Shown piece by piece: positions 49,741-59,410 of a DNA stretch of 64,000 nucleotides; the first letter of the stretch is position 1, and every line of letters begins with the position of its first letter. Under the pieces are notes generated by a model that worked only from the letters and a program-made list of their open reading frames with translations, was not told the origin of the DNA and did not search any database. The stretch comes from Chaetoceros tenuissimus. Its lineage: Eukaryota; Bacillariophyta; Thalassiosirophyceae; Chaetocerotales; Chaetocerotaceae. The translations under genes and the position numbers were made by a program. Location: contig BLLK01000045.1 of the NCBI GenBank assembly GCA_021927905.1, forward strand, positions 3,658,001 through 3,722,000. Direction: 5' to 3'.

Positions 49741-51747
49741 CTATTGACCAATAAACTCATTGATCAAGCCCGGAGAATGGAACTGTAAATCTCCAAACTC
49801 AAGGCCAAATGTAGTCATGTTCAACATGTCATTCTTCTTCATGTATCCCCAACCGTCCTTCTTCTTTACTCTGTAGCCTGCATCAATGAACTTTTGCATG
49901 AATGCAACTGGATCAGCGCCCTTTTCTTTGAGCCAATCTGGAACGAATTCCGATAGAATCCAATCTACAGAACCACCAAGTATCAATTTGGATCCTCCCT
50001 CCAATACATTTCCTTCACTACCTTCTGTATCCATCTTGACTGCCACAATGTGCATAGACTCTGGATTCGGAATGACATCGTCCAATCTCTTGAGAGGTAC
50101 AGTTTCACGTAAAGTATAATTTGCAGGAACATGTACTTCTTCTTCCGATGCGACACACTTGACATGACCATCACCTACGTTCTCATTGTCTGAATATAGA
50201 TAGCAAGTCTCATTCTTGACTCCAAGCCCATGTTCGTAGAAAGTGATTCGATCACTGATTCTATTCTCCTTATTGAGCTTTTTATTCAAACTTCTCTTGA
50301 AGAGAGCAATGTTTTCCTTCATTGGTTCGAACGCAATCACATTGACTCCAATCGCTGCAAGATTCAATGACAACCATCCAATGTTCGATCCAATGTCAAC
50401 AAAAGTCAACTCCGTAATGGGAATATCATGCTTTTGAGAATATTCTTCATACATTTTCGTCAAAGCATCAACTGTGTCAGTTTCCCAACTGGGATAACTG
50501 CTTTTAATAGCGGAACTGACAATGTCATGACCTGCATACACTTCAATCGCAAACTGCTTATCCTTGTTGTACTTTTTGACAGTAGGATTCTTACTGGTAC
50601 TATTTGTAGCTTCATCTTCTTCATAGTATACTTCCGTATCATGTCTATAATAATGATCCGTCTCATTGCCCATCCAATCCGCATTCTCCTTTTCATAGAG
50701 TGCATCTTCCGCCTTTTGCTTGGTAATGGTTTCATTCTTTTTAGTAAAGGAATGCAAAGTCAGCATATTCGACCCAAAGTTGTTCATATCTGTCATTTCT
50801 TCTGGGTTAAAGTAATCAGCAGATCCATATGCATATTTGAGAGCCGAATAACCTGCATCTCTCATTTTGGTCATGAACGAAACCGGATCGGATCCTTTCT
50901 CTTTGATGGACTCCAAGTTAAACTCGCTCATAATGACTGGAATGTTACTTTTCAAAAAAGTGTTGGTGCCCCCTTCAAGAATGTTGACTTCACTGCCCTC
51001 CGCATCCATTTTAATTGCGAGTACAGTTTTACCAGTAAGATCGAGTACATCATCAAGTTTTTCAATTCTAGTTTTGCCTCTAACTTTATAATTGTCATCC
51101 ATTTTTACATCAGATTCCTTTGCCACACACGAAACATGTCCATCACCTACATTGCCCATATCACTATACACAAAGCATTCCTGCTTTTCTTTTCCAAGTC
51201 CAAAGTCAAATAAAGTGACTCTATCGGAAAGACCCGAATTGACATTGGACTTTAAAGCTAGGGCATGTTTCATAATATTCGCATTATCCTGCATTGCTTC
51301 AAATGCAATGACTTGTACACCCAAAGCAGCCAAAGAAAGCGAATACCATCCGACATTACTTCCAATGTCAACAAATGTCAAATCTTTCAATTCCAAAGAA
51401 TGCTCCTTGGCATACTCCTCGTATAAATCAGCAATAGAATCCACTTGCGAGGCTTCCCAGGATCCAGTGGTTTGAATCGCACCTGATACGATATCATTAG
51501 TTTTATACACTTCAATGTAAAAATCATGATTGCGAAAAGTCTTTTTTAGAATGACGGTTGGTGAATCATCGACTACAGATGGTAAATCTTTGGCCATGAG
51601 TGGTGGTTCATTGGTGTTGAAGAAGGAAGAATGAGAAGTGACGTGAAAGATTAGGATAATGTTTAAAAGGCCGGAGATGACTCCTCCCAGCATGAAGTAG
51701 AACTCCAGTCTTCTGAAATTGTAACGAGGCAGTCTTGAGAGTACCAT
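49741..51747 (-). CDS. Membrane-anchored tandem FkbM methyltransferase
   Basis: 668 aa. One transmembrane anchor (~15-37, M-L-G-G-V-I-S-G-L-L-N-I-I-L-I). Two complete FkbM-type domains follow. The first has F-V-D-I-G-S-N-V-G-W and V-I-A-F-E-A-M (SAM site) and I-K-M-D-A-E-G-S-E-V-N-I-L-E-G-G. The second has F-V-D-I-G-S-N-I-G-W, V-I-A-F-E-P-M and V-K-M-D-T-E-G-S-E-G-N-V-L-E-G-G. Each is preceded by the same I-E-V-Y...D-I-V-S-x-A-I block, so the unit duplicated whole. Both SAM sites look intact. FkbM enzymes O-methylate sugars and other small molecules; a luminal glycan substrate is inferred from the anchor. Single-domain FkbM proteins are about 250-350 aa. Confidence 0.88.
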   Translation of the reverse strand: MVLSRLPRYNFRRLEFYFMLGGVISGLLNIILIFHVTSHSSFFNTNEPPLMAKDLPSVVDDSPTVILKKTFRNHDFYIEVYKTNDIVSGAIQTTGSWEASQVDSIADLYEEYAKEHSLELKDLTFVDIGSNVGWYSLSLAALGVQVIAFEAMQDNANIMKHALALKSNVNSGLSDRVTLFDFGLGKEKQECFVYSDMGNVGDGHVSCVAKESDVKMDDNYKVRGKTRIEKLDDVLDLTGKTVLAIKMDAEGSEVNILEGGTNTFLKSNIPVIMSEFNLESIKEKGSDPVSFMTKMRDAGYSALKYAYGSADYFNPEEMTDMNNFGSNMLTLHSFTKKNETITKQKAEDALYEKENADWMGNETDHYYRHDTEVYYEEDEATNSTSKNPTVKKYNKDKQFAIEVYAGHDIVSSAIKSSYPSWETDTVDALTKMYEEYSQKHDIPITELTFVDIGSNIGWLSLNLAAIGVNVIAFEPMKENIALFKRSLNKKLNKENRISDRITFYEHGLGVKNETCYLYSDNENVGDGHVKCVASEEEVHVPANYTLRETVPLKRLDDVIPNPESMHIVAVKMDTEGSEGNVLEGGSKLILGGSVDWILSEFVPDWLKEKGADPVAFMQKFIDAGYRVKKKDGWGYMKKNDMLNMTTFGLEFGDLQFHSPGLINEFIGQ

Positions 51748-52196
51748 GGTGGTGAATAGAGACTTTAATTAGTAACTAGTGATGATGCTGGTAGAGTAAA
51801 CTTGAATGAGGTCCAAGGTTGTTGCGTTGTTGCTGCATTTTGCATTTTTCATGTTGACCAAAGATATGTTGAGCAACGAATACTGTCTATGACGTCATAT
51901 GAGGCTATTTCTTAAATGGTTCTCATACATTCGCGCAATTTCTGCTCACATTTTTTGATGTCGCTTCGTTTTGACATCTGACTTCGCATTGCACCCTTCT
52001 CTCCATTCGTATATTCCATGGTGTTCTTTTTTATTCTAAAAAGTACAAGACCCACCACTACAAACGATTAAATGAAACAAAAGAATGTTTTTCTCTATTC
52101 TCATAAATAAAACTACATTAGATTGAAAACCATCACAACAAGAGACACAAACACGACGGCGATTCAAAGACACGAGGAAGGTACTTCACCTCCATC

Positions 52197-52334
52197 ATGG
52201 CAGACAGAAACAACCCAGGGCATATTGCATTAGATGTTGAACAAAGAATTCATGGTACTTTCATTTACGGCGATCGTCCAAATTATGGAACTGAAACTAC
52301 TTGCGAATGTTATACGAGTATTTTTCTAGGTTAA
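52197..52334 (+). CDS. Possible small protein
   Basis: 45 codons from ATG (M-A-D-R-N-N-P-G-H-I) to TAA at 52332. The same frame continues after the stop with a hydrophobic run (L-V-V-G-V-L-I-T-V-G-V-W-A) to 52388. A hydrophobic small ORF with a C-C-I-G-C-L-V-I-L-A-G-V segment lies at the corresponding place in the right duplicate (61678). Low confidence that either is translated. Confidence 0.25.
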   Translation: MADRNNPGHIALDVEQRIHGTFIYGDRPNYGTETTCECYTSIFLG

Positions 52335-52628
52335 CTTGTAGTAGGAGTTTTAATAACTGTTGGGGTATGGGCTGGAACAAGAGCTTGATACTAACGGAGA
52401 TAATTTGAAAAGCGCTTATTCAAATAGTTCTTTTCATAAAGTATATGCAAAATGTAAAGTACCTCATTTTAAGAACAAAAAACTTAACTCAATTTCTATT
52501 TCATAGTTATCTCGTAGTTGTATGTAATGTACAATGTAAATGGTGCAAGCAGCATTATTCAACTTTTCTTTGATGATAGACTGGCTGTGTAACGTGGCTG
52601 GGAAGAAAAGTATGTAGCTCATATGTAT

Positions 52629-53601
52629 TTAGGATGCCTGTACCTCATCCTCACTATCTTTTTTATCAGTATCAATAGGCATATTTGGGTTTTGTCCTTC
52701 TTCCATGATGTCTTCATTATTCAAGTCTTGGTCTTGAGTAACCGAGACCGCTTCATCATACAAAAACAAAAAGAACATGATTGCATGAATGATGAAGAAC
52801 ACCGAACCAGATAGTATCATAGCACAAACATCATGAATGAATTTTGTATCCAGATGAAAGAGTTGGTCGACAATATCTCCTGAAACATTTTCTTGTTGTG
52901 ATTCTAGGTACACTCTGTTCCCAAAGTCTGATCGAAGAATTCCAGCTATAAGCAACAAGATGCTTCCAATCCCTGCTACAGTATACGTTGATAACACTAG
53001 GACTCCACCGCGTCTGTGCTGAAATAAATTGTATAATTGTCCAAGAAGTAGAAATACAAAACCTACGATCCACATTGTGCTAGAGAACTTCGGGTAATCA
53101 ATGATGAAAAGAGCCTCGAAATCATCAGTCTTGAATATCTTTGAAGTTGTGCTCTTCATGCGTTTCATAATGTCCATTTCAGAAATAGCTGCTCCAAAAA
53201 TAAGAACACTGCTGATAACCTGCACAAAAACCATTAAAGGGAAAAAAGTTGCCATAATTCTTCAGAGTAGTTTTTGCTTCGTCCAAGATTATGGAGAGAA
53301 GCAAACATACAGCACCAGCAGTAAACAGTCCACCTCTTACATTATGCAGGCAATGTACCACCTTCTCATCCCAGGCCAAGTACCCCCAGGCCAAGTACAC
53401 CCCATCTGATGATTCTTCGTCCAAATATCGCTTCCCGTCTTCATACCAATCTTCTCCACCACATATCTTGATGGCATCTTCCAAACCGTGATTTACAATA
53501 TCTGACTGGATGAAGAAACAAGCAACGCTGAAAAAGATACCGAATGCAAGCTTTGACAGGAAGGTCGCAGCAAATATAACTTTATTTCTCACGTTTACCA
53601 T
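52629..53601 (-). pseudogene. Six-helix membrane protein, frameshifted copy
   Basis: Paralog of 62056-63090. The first 140 codons (M-V-N-V-R-N-K-V-I-F-A-A-T, G-G-E-D-W-Y-E, G-G-L-F-T-A-G-A-V) run out of frame after G-N-F-F-P-F-N. The rest (Q-V-I-S-S-V-L-I-F-G-A-A-I-S-E-M to the end) is in another frame. A run of six T on the coding strand at ~53245 has one base too many; total length is 3n+1. Four of the six predicted membrane segments lie after the break. No other lesion. Error or recent pseudogene. Confidence 0.8.
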
Positions 53602-53637
53602 GGTGATTAATTTTAATTGAAAAGGTTCTATGAGAAT

Positions 53638-53645
53638 GAGATTTT
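53638..53645 (+). repeat. 8-bp direct repeat, left outer target-site duplication
   Basis: gagatttt immediately before the left terminal repeat of transposon copy 1; the same 8 bp follow copy 3 at 61213-61220. Confidence 0.8.
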
Positions 53646-53668
53646 GGCTACAGAACCACTACGGGAGC

Positions 53669-53823
53669 TTATCATTAATAATAACAGTTGTTAGTGTTGG
53701 TACTTAAGTACGTCGCTGTCAATGTGTTGACAGAGCTAACTCTATGCATTTATTAATGATAATTCTCTGATAGCCAATCACATCGCTCCTTATTAATGAT
53801 AAAGAGAGCTTTATTAATGATAA
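53669..53823. repeat. Subterminal 13-bp motif, four copies in transposon copy 1
   Basis: ttattaatgataa in direct orientation at 53750, 53790 and 53811 and as its exact reverse complement at 53669. Position next to the left terminus suggests transposase-binding sites (inference). The same array is present in copies 2 and 3. Confidence 0.75.
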
Positions 53824-54056
53824 AGAGAACTTTTTTAAGCTTGATTTAACTGCCGTACTTACTCGAACTAAATCTGCTATGACCTCATTTTTCCGCGGTC
53901 ATAGATCTATGTGTTTATGTAGGTACTTCCTGGTACCAAAAAAAATGTGCTAGGCTGTGCAATTAATTAGCACCTACTATTGAAATCCATAAACTAGAGT
54001 AGGGTTCTTCTTCATTTTATTCAACAACTAGTTTAATTTCAATACTTTACTCTAAT

Positions 54057-54269
54057 ATGGCAAAAACTACGGGAGCAGTAGATAATGGACCAAGAAAGCG
54101 GAGAGGAGGTGCTTCTAATAAAACTAAAGACAGAATCGCAAAAGGAATGCAAGCACATCACAAGAAACAAAAAGAAGCGGCCCAAAAATCTAATAAAAGT
54201 GTACGGATTAGAAGAGCCTTTTGTGACGCGTGTCAGTGTGAAAATGTTGACGGCGCACGCAGCAGCTAG
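54057..54269 (+). CDS. Short basic ORF at 5' end of transposase, possible first exon
   Basis: 70 codons beginning M-A-K-T-T-G-A-V-D-N, highly basic (R-K-R-R-G-G-A-S-N-K-T-K) and ending C-D-A-C-Q-C-E-N-V-D-G. It overlaps the first ~60 codons of the long ORF in another frame and looks more protein-like than that stretch. Removing a 34-nt GTCAGT...CGCAGCAG segment would fuse it in frame to the long ORF. Present identically at 56720 and 59383. Confidence 0.45.
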   Translation: MAKTTGAVDNGPRKRRGGASNKTKDRIAKGMQAHHKKQKEAAQKSNKSVRIRRAFCDACQCENVDGARSS

Positions 54270-56142
54270 GCAGATGCTGCAATTTACGAACACACGTACA
54301 CAGACTCAACCAGCAAGCACATACCCTGTTTCAATGAATGCAACCATTCCACATCCAAGATTTGATACTGATGATGATGCAGAAAATGATGCTACTGATA
54401 ACTTGGATGGATTGGATAATAGCAATAATGATGAAAGTGTCACACATATTGATGAATTAGATGGTGAAGCTGAGCGCTTGGCTTCTAAGCTCAATGGCGA
54501 TGAAATTCAATTCCTAATTAATGTAATTCAAAAAGGAGAATTAGGAGCGTCGAATAGCTCATTACATAAATGTGATGAGCTTGGTGATCCGCCAGAAAAA
54601 ATTGTAAACCGCTTCTCTACTGTTTTAGGCGATCCATTTCACATTATGGATAGACCAAAGGTTCCTAGTCGACACTGCTACAAGAAACTGTACAAAATTG
54701 CATTTCGTGATGCACTTTTAGCTTGGAATACTGAGTTGCTGCAAGAATTGAAGGATGTCATGATTGAAAAAGATGGAATGGCCGCACAAGATGTGGATCG
54801 ACTTTTGTATTTCAATTCAAAATTATTCCGTGATTGTGTTGATAGAAAAATTCTACAACCAGAGCAACTATATTGGAGACTACGTGCAGTCTTTATGACT
54901 TTTGGAAATCTTATAGATCCACGTACCAATAAACCATTATTCAATAAAGCAGCATGGGGGAAAGCTAAAAATATACTTGATGAAGTACTCGCTGGATTAA
55001 TATCTGATCCGCCAGGTGTAAGTTTTTACATGAAGCGCTTAAACGATGATGGAACAGAAATGAAGAATAAGTACGGATTTAATATGCTGGAATCTATGAG
55101 AGGATCAAATCGTACTGAATCCTTTCATAAGGGATTGATAACTACATTTGGTAGCTGGGTGGTTGGATTACAAATGTCAGATTGCTTAATTCGGGAACGT
55201 CGTCATCGACACAATCATAATGTATCTGAGATGAGAAGATCTGGATTTCCACAACTTGGACATTTTGATACGTGGTTAGTGGATGAGTTACAGATTCTTG
55301 AGGAAAGAAATTATGGGCACTTACTATATCCTGGTTGGTCGAATTCATCTGATTACATTCAGACACCAGAAAGTATGGGAACGGTAGCGGTGCATTATCA
55401 ACACCTTGCTGATAAGGTGAATGGTCTTGACATAGATATGTCAAAAGTAAATCTATCAAAGGAGCAAGATTATATGGCGAAACAATTTGGAACAAAATTA
55501 CCTTTCCTTCCTTTTGGAACAGAGCAAGAGCGCAAGAAATACACTTCTTTCATGCTCCATACAAATGAAAAGGATGAGAATATGCTTGCGGTCGAATGGT
55601 GTGATCTTGTTGATGGAATTACTATCTTTCCGAAGTTACCTGTTCACTTTCGTCTATATAAAAAAATTCGTGAACGGAACGATGATGCTAAAGAAGCTGA
55701 ACGGAATGTACAACAAGCAAAGAACAAAATCAATGAGCTCAACAATGTGACAATGGAAATAGCACATGTAAATGAAGCGGAATGTGATGTTGAAAGTGTA
55801 AATATGGAAAATGATTCCGAGGAAGGGAAATCAAGGAAAGAAATATTTATACAGCCTTTAGAACCGTGTGCACTTCCAGTGCCAAAACCACAAGCTCTTC
55901 ATAATCGCTCATATACAGTTGTAGGAGATACAAGAATTTGTCATGAATTGCAGGTATCTGATTCTACACTTCTATTACAACCTACACGAAAAAGGCGATC
56001 AAATGAGCGTGGTCCAGATCGCAACATTGCTCCTAGAAAGCAACGGACTTGTAAAAAGTGCTTAGCGAATGGAGCAGACTCAGATCAGGCAAAACAATGC
56101 AAAGGTAGAAGTGGACGAGGAACATGTGAATTTTATAGCTAA
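54085..56142 (+). CDS. Transposase-like protein, transposon copy 1
   Basis: 685-codon ORF; the true start may be in the overlapping frame at 54057. Features: acidic spacer (~95-140), D-P-F-H-I-M-D-R (~182) with candidate catalytic Asp, a helical block with F-R-D-A-L-L-A-W-N, V-F-M-T-F-G-N-L-I-D, S-D-P-P-G (~307), R-G-S-N-R-T-E-S-F-H-K-G-L (~340-350) with candidate catalytic Glu, and R-E-R-R-H-R-H-N-H. The C-terminal C-K-K-C...C-K-G-R-S-G-R-G-T-C is a zinc-knuckle-like end. The S-D-P-P-G / R-G-(S/T)-N-x-x-E-x-x-H pair is one I associate with transposase-like proteins of fungi and protists, possibly KDZ-related; I cannot name the family with certainty. Confidence 0.75.
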   Translation: MDQESGEEVLLIKLKTESQKECKHITRNKKKRPKNLIKVYGLEEPFVTRVSVKMLTAHAAARQMLQFTNTRTQTQPASTYPVSMNATIPHPRFDTDDDAENDATDNLDGLDNSNNDESVTHIDELDGEAERLASKLNGDEIQFLINVIQKGELGASNSSLHKCDELGDPPEKIVNRFSTVLGDPFHIMDRPKVPSRHCYKKLYKIAFRDALLAWNTELLQELKDVMIEKDGMAAQDVDRLLYFNSKLFRDCVDRKILQPEQLYWRLRAVFMTFGNLIDPRTNKPLFNKAAWGKAKNILDEVLAGLISDPPGVSFYMKRLNDDGTEMKNKYGFNMLESMRGSNRTESFHKGLITTFGSWVVGLQMSDCLIRERRHRHNHNVSEMRRSGFPQLGHFDTWLVDELQILEERNYGHLLYPGWSNSSDYIQTPESMGTVAVHYQHLADKVNGLDIDMSKVNLSKEQDYMAKQFGTKLPFLPFGTEQERKKYTSFMLHTNEKDENMLAVEWCDLVDGITIFPKLPVHFRLYKKIRERNDDAKEAERNVQQAKNKINELNNVTMEIAHVNEAECDVESVNMENDSEEGKSRKEIFIQPLEPCALPVPKPQALHNRSYTVVGDTRICHELQVSDSTLLLQPTRKRRSNERGPDRNIAPRKQRTCKKCLANGADSDQAKQCKGRSGRGTCEFYS

Positions 56143-56308
56143 AAAATAACATACAATTTAAATTTATTTTGGTACAATGTCCATTTGAAAAAATGAGAAG
56201 CAAAAATGTCTGCCGGTCATTGGAAATGAAAAATCTCCCTCTTTTTTCCTCCTTTTTTTCGCTTCTAGTTTAATATCAACTCCCGTAGTGGTACCAAAGC
56301 CAGATTTT

Positions 56309-58964
56309 GGCTACAGAACCACTACGGGAGCTTATCATTAATAATAACAGTTGTTAGTGTTGGTACTTAAGTACGTCGCTGTCAATGTGTTGACAGAGCT
56401 AACTCTATGCATTTATTAATGATAATTCTCTGATAGCCAATCACATCGCTCCTTATTAATGATAAAGAGAGCTTTATTAATGATAAAGAGAACTTTTTTA
56501 AGCTTGATTTAACTGCCGTACTTACTCGAACTAAATCTGCTATGACCTCATTTTTCCGCGGTCATAGATCTATGTGTTTATGTAGGTACTTCCTGGTACC
56601 AAAAAAAATGTGCTAGGCTGTGCAATTAATTAGCACCTACTATTGAAATCCATAAACTAGAGTAGGGTTCTTCTTCATTTTATTCAACAACTAGTTTAAT
56701 TTCAATACTTTACTCTAATATGGCAAAAACTACGGGAGCAGTAGATAATGGACCAAGAAAGCGGAGAGGAGGTGCTTCTAATAAAACTAAAGACAGAATC
56801 GCAAAAGGAATGCAAGCACATCACAAGAAACAAAAAGAAGCGGCCCAAAAATCTAATAAAAGTGTACGGATTAGAAGAGCCTTTTGTGACGCGTGTCAGT
56901 GTGAAAATGTTGACGGCGCACGCAGCAGCTAGGCAGATGCTGCAATTTACGAACACACGTACACAGACTCAACCAGCAAGCACATACCCTGTTTCAATGA
57001 ATGCAACCATTCCACATCCAAGATTTGATACTGATGATGATGCAGAAAATGATGCTACTGATAACTTGGATGGATTGGATAATAGCAATAATGATGAAAG
57101 TGTCACACATATTGATGAATTAGATGGTGAAGCTGAGCGCTTGGCTTCTAAGCTCAATGGCGATGAAATTCAATTCCTAATTAATGTAATTCAAAAAGGA
57201 GAATTAGGAGCGTCGAATAGCTCATTACATAAATGTGATGAGCTTGGTGATCCGCCAGAAAAAATTGTAAACCGCTTCTCTACTGTTTTAGGCGATCCAT
57301 TTCACATTATGGATAGACCAAAGGTTCCTAGTCGACACTGCTACAAGAAACTGTACAAAATTGCATTTCGTGATGCACTTTTAGCTTGGAATACTGAGTT
57401 GCTGCAAGAATTGAAGGATGTCATGATTGAAAAAGATGGAATGGCCGCACAAGATGTGGATCGACTTTTGTATTTCAATTCAAAATTATTCCGTGATTGT
57501 GTTGATAGAAAAATTCTACAACCAGAGCAACTATATTGGAGACTACGTGCAGTCTTTATGACTTTTGGAAATCTTATAGATCCACGTACCAATAAACCAT
57601 TATTCAATAAAGCAGCATGGGGGAAAGCTAAAAATATACTTGATGAAGTACTCGCTGGATTAATATCTGATCCGCCAGGTGTAAGTTTTTACATGAAGCG
57701 CTTAAACGATGATGGAACAGAAATGAAGAATAAGTACGGATTTAATATGCTGGAATCTATGAGAGGATCAAATCGTACTGAATCCTTTCATAAGGGATTG
57801 ATAACTACATTTGGTAGCTGGGTGGTTGGATTACAAATGTCAGATTGCTTAATTCGGGAACGTCGTCATCGACACAATCATAATGTATCTGAGATGAGAA
57901 GATCTGGATTTCCACAACTTGGACATTTTGATACGTGGTTAGTGGATGAGTTACAGATTCTTGAGGAAAGAAATTATGGGCACTTACTATATCCTGGTTG
58001 GTCGAATTCATCTGATTACATTCAGACACCAGAAAGTATGGGAACGGTAGCGGTGCATTATCAACACCTTGCTGATAAGGTGAATGGTCTTGACATAGAT
58101 ATGTCAAAAGTAAATCTATCAAAGGAGCAAGATTATATGGCGAAACAATTTGGAACAAAATTACCTTTCCTTCCTTTTGGAACAGAGCAAGAGCGCAAGA
58201 AATACACTTCTTTCATGCTCCATACAAATGAAAAGGATGAGAATATGCTTGCGGTCGAATGGTGTGATCTTGTTGATGGAATTACTATCTTTCCGAAGTT
58301 ACCTGTTCACTTTCGTCTATATAAAAAAATTCGTGAACGGAACGATGATGCTAAAGAAGCTGAACGGAATGTACAACAAGCAAAGAACAAAATCAATGAG
58401 CTCAACAATGTGACAATGGAAATAGCACATGTAAATGAAGCGGAATGTGATGTTGAAAGTGTAAATATGGAAAATGATTCCGAGGAAGGGAAATCAAGGA
58501 AAGAAATATTTATACAGCCTTTAGAACCGTGTGCACTTCCAGTGCCAAAACCACAAGCTCTTCATAATCGCTCATATACAGTTGTAGGAGATACAAGAAT
58601 TTGTCATGAATTGCAGGTATCTGATTCTACACTTCTATTACAACCTACACGAAAAAGGCGATCAAATGAGCGTGGTCCAGATCGCAACATTGCTCCTAGA
58701 AAGCAACGGACTTGTAAAAAGTGCTTAGCGAATGGAGCAGACTCAGATCAGGCAAAACAATGCAAAGGTAGAAGTGGACGAGGAACATGTGAATTTTATA
58801 GCTAAAAAATAACATACAATTTAAATTTATTTTGGTACAATGTCCATTTGAAAAAATGAGAAGCAAAAATGTCTGCCGGTCATTGGAAATGAAAAATCTC
58901 CCTCTTTTTTCCTCCTTTTTTTCGCTTCTAGTTTAATATCAACTCCCGTAGTGGTACCAAAGCC
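56309..58964 (+). mobile_element. DNA transposon, tandem copy 2
   Basis: Second copy, offset exactly 2663 bp from copy 1 (2656 bp plus the 7-bp agatttt). No difference from copy 1 was noticed by eye, including the non-coding ends. Flanked on both sides by agatttt rather than the full gagatttt. Confidence 0.88.
56748..58805 (+). CDS. Transposase-like protein, transposon copy 2
   Basis: Translation identical to the copy 1 protein over all 685 codons, with the same short basic ORF overlapping its start (56720-56932). Identity down to silent positions means very recent duplication or an assembly repeat. Confidence 0.75.
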   Translation: MDQESGEEVLLIKLKTESQKECKHITRNKKKRPKNLIKVYGLEEPFVTRVSVKMLTAHAAARQMLQFTNTRTQTQPASTYPVSMNATIPHPRFDTDDDAENDATDNLDGLDNSNNDESVTHIDELDGEAERLASKLNGDEIQFLINVIQKGELGASNSSLHKCDELGDPPEKIVNRFSTVLGDPFHIMDRPKVPSRHCYKKLYKIAFRDALLAWNTELLQELKDVMIEKDGMAAQDVDRLLYFNSKLFRDCVDRKILQPEQLYWRLRAVFMTFGNLIDPRTNKPLFNKAAWGKAKNILDEVLAGLISDPPGVSFYMKRLNDDGTEMKNKYGFNMLESMRGSNRTESFHKGLITTFGSWVVGLQMSDCLIRERRHRHNHNVSEMRRSGFPQLGHFDTWLVDELQILEERNYGHLLYPGWSNSSDYIQTPESMGTVAVHYQHLADKVNGLDIDMSKVNLSKEQDYMAKQFGTKLPFLPFGTEQERKKYTSFMLHTNEKDENMLAVEWCDLVDGITIFPKLPVHFRLYKKIRERNDDAKEAERNVQQAKNKINELNNVTMEIAHVNEAECDVESVNMENDSEEGKSRKEIFIQPLEPCALPVPKPQALHNRSYTVVGDTRICHELQVSDSTLLLQPTRKRRSNERGPDRNIAPRKQRTCKKCLANGADSDQAKQCKGRSGRGTCEFYS

Positions 58965-59410
58965 AGATTTTGGCTACAGAACCACTACGGGAGCTTATCA
59001 TTAATAATAACAGTTGTTAGTGTTGGTACTTAAGTACGTCGCTGTCAATGTGTTGACAGAGCTAACTCTATGCATTTATTAATGATAATTCTCTGATAGC
59101 CAATCACATCGCTCCTTATTAATGATAAAGAGAGCTTTATTAATGATAAAGAGAACTTTTTTAAGCTTGATTTAACTGCCGTACTTACTCGAACTAAATC
59201 TGCTATGACCTCATTTTTCCGCGGTCATAGATCTATGTGTTTATGTAGGTACTTCCTGGTACCAAAAAAAATGTGCTAGGCTGTGCAATTAATTAGCACC
59301 TACTATTGAAATCCATAAACTAGAGTAGGGTTCTTCTTCATTTTATTCAACAACTAGTTTAATTTCAATACTTTACTCTAATATGGCAAAAACTACGGGA
59401 GCAGTAGATA

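Larger units (their letters stand above)
51833..53637. repeat. Segmental duplication, left copy
   Basis: Starts at ctgcattttgcatttttcat and shares with 61221-63100 the order ctgcatttt..., ctatgacgtcat, ggctatttctt, atggttctcata, cgcgcaatttct, then a small ORF and the six-helix membrane gene. Similarity is high in the gene and patchy in between. Confidence 0.75.
53646..56301 (+). mobile_element. DNA transposon, tandem copy 1
   Basis: 2656 bp bounded by imperfect 22-bp terminal inverted repeats: left ggctacagaaccactacggg..., right (inverted) ggctttggtaccactacggg..., 18 of 22 positions alike. One long transposase-like ORF covers most of the element. The 5' non-coding part has four copies of a 13-bp motif and several small inverted repeats. 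A 7-bp agatttt separates it from copy 2. Terminal repeats, target duplication and a DDE-like protein make this a class II element. Superfamily uncertain; an 8-bp duplication would suit KDZ or hAT relatives. Confidence 0.88.
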
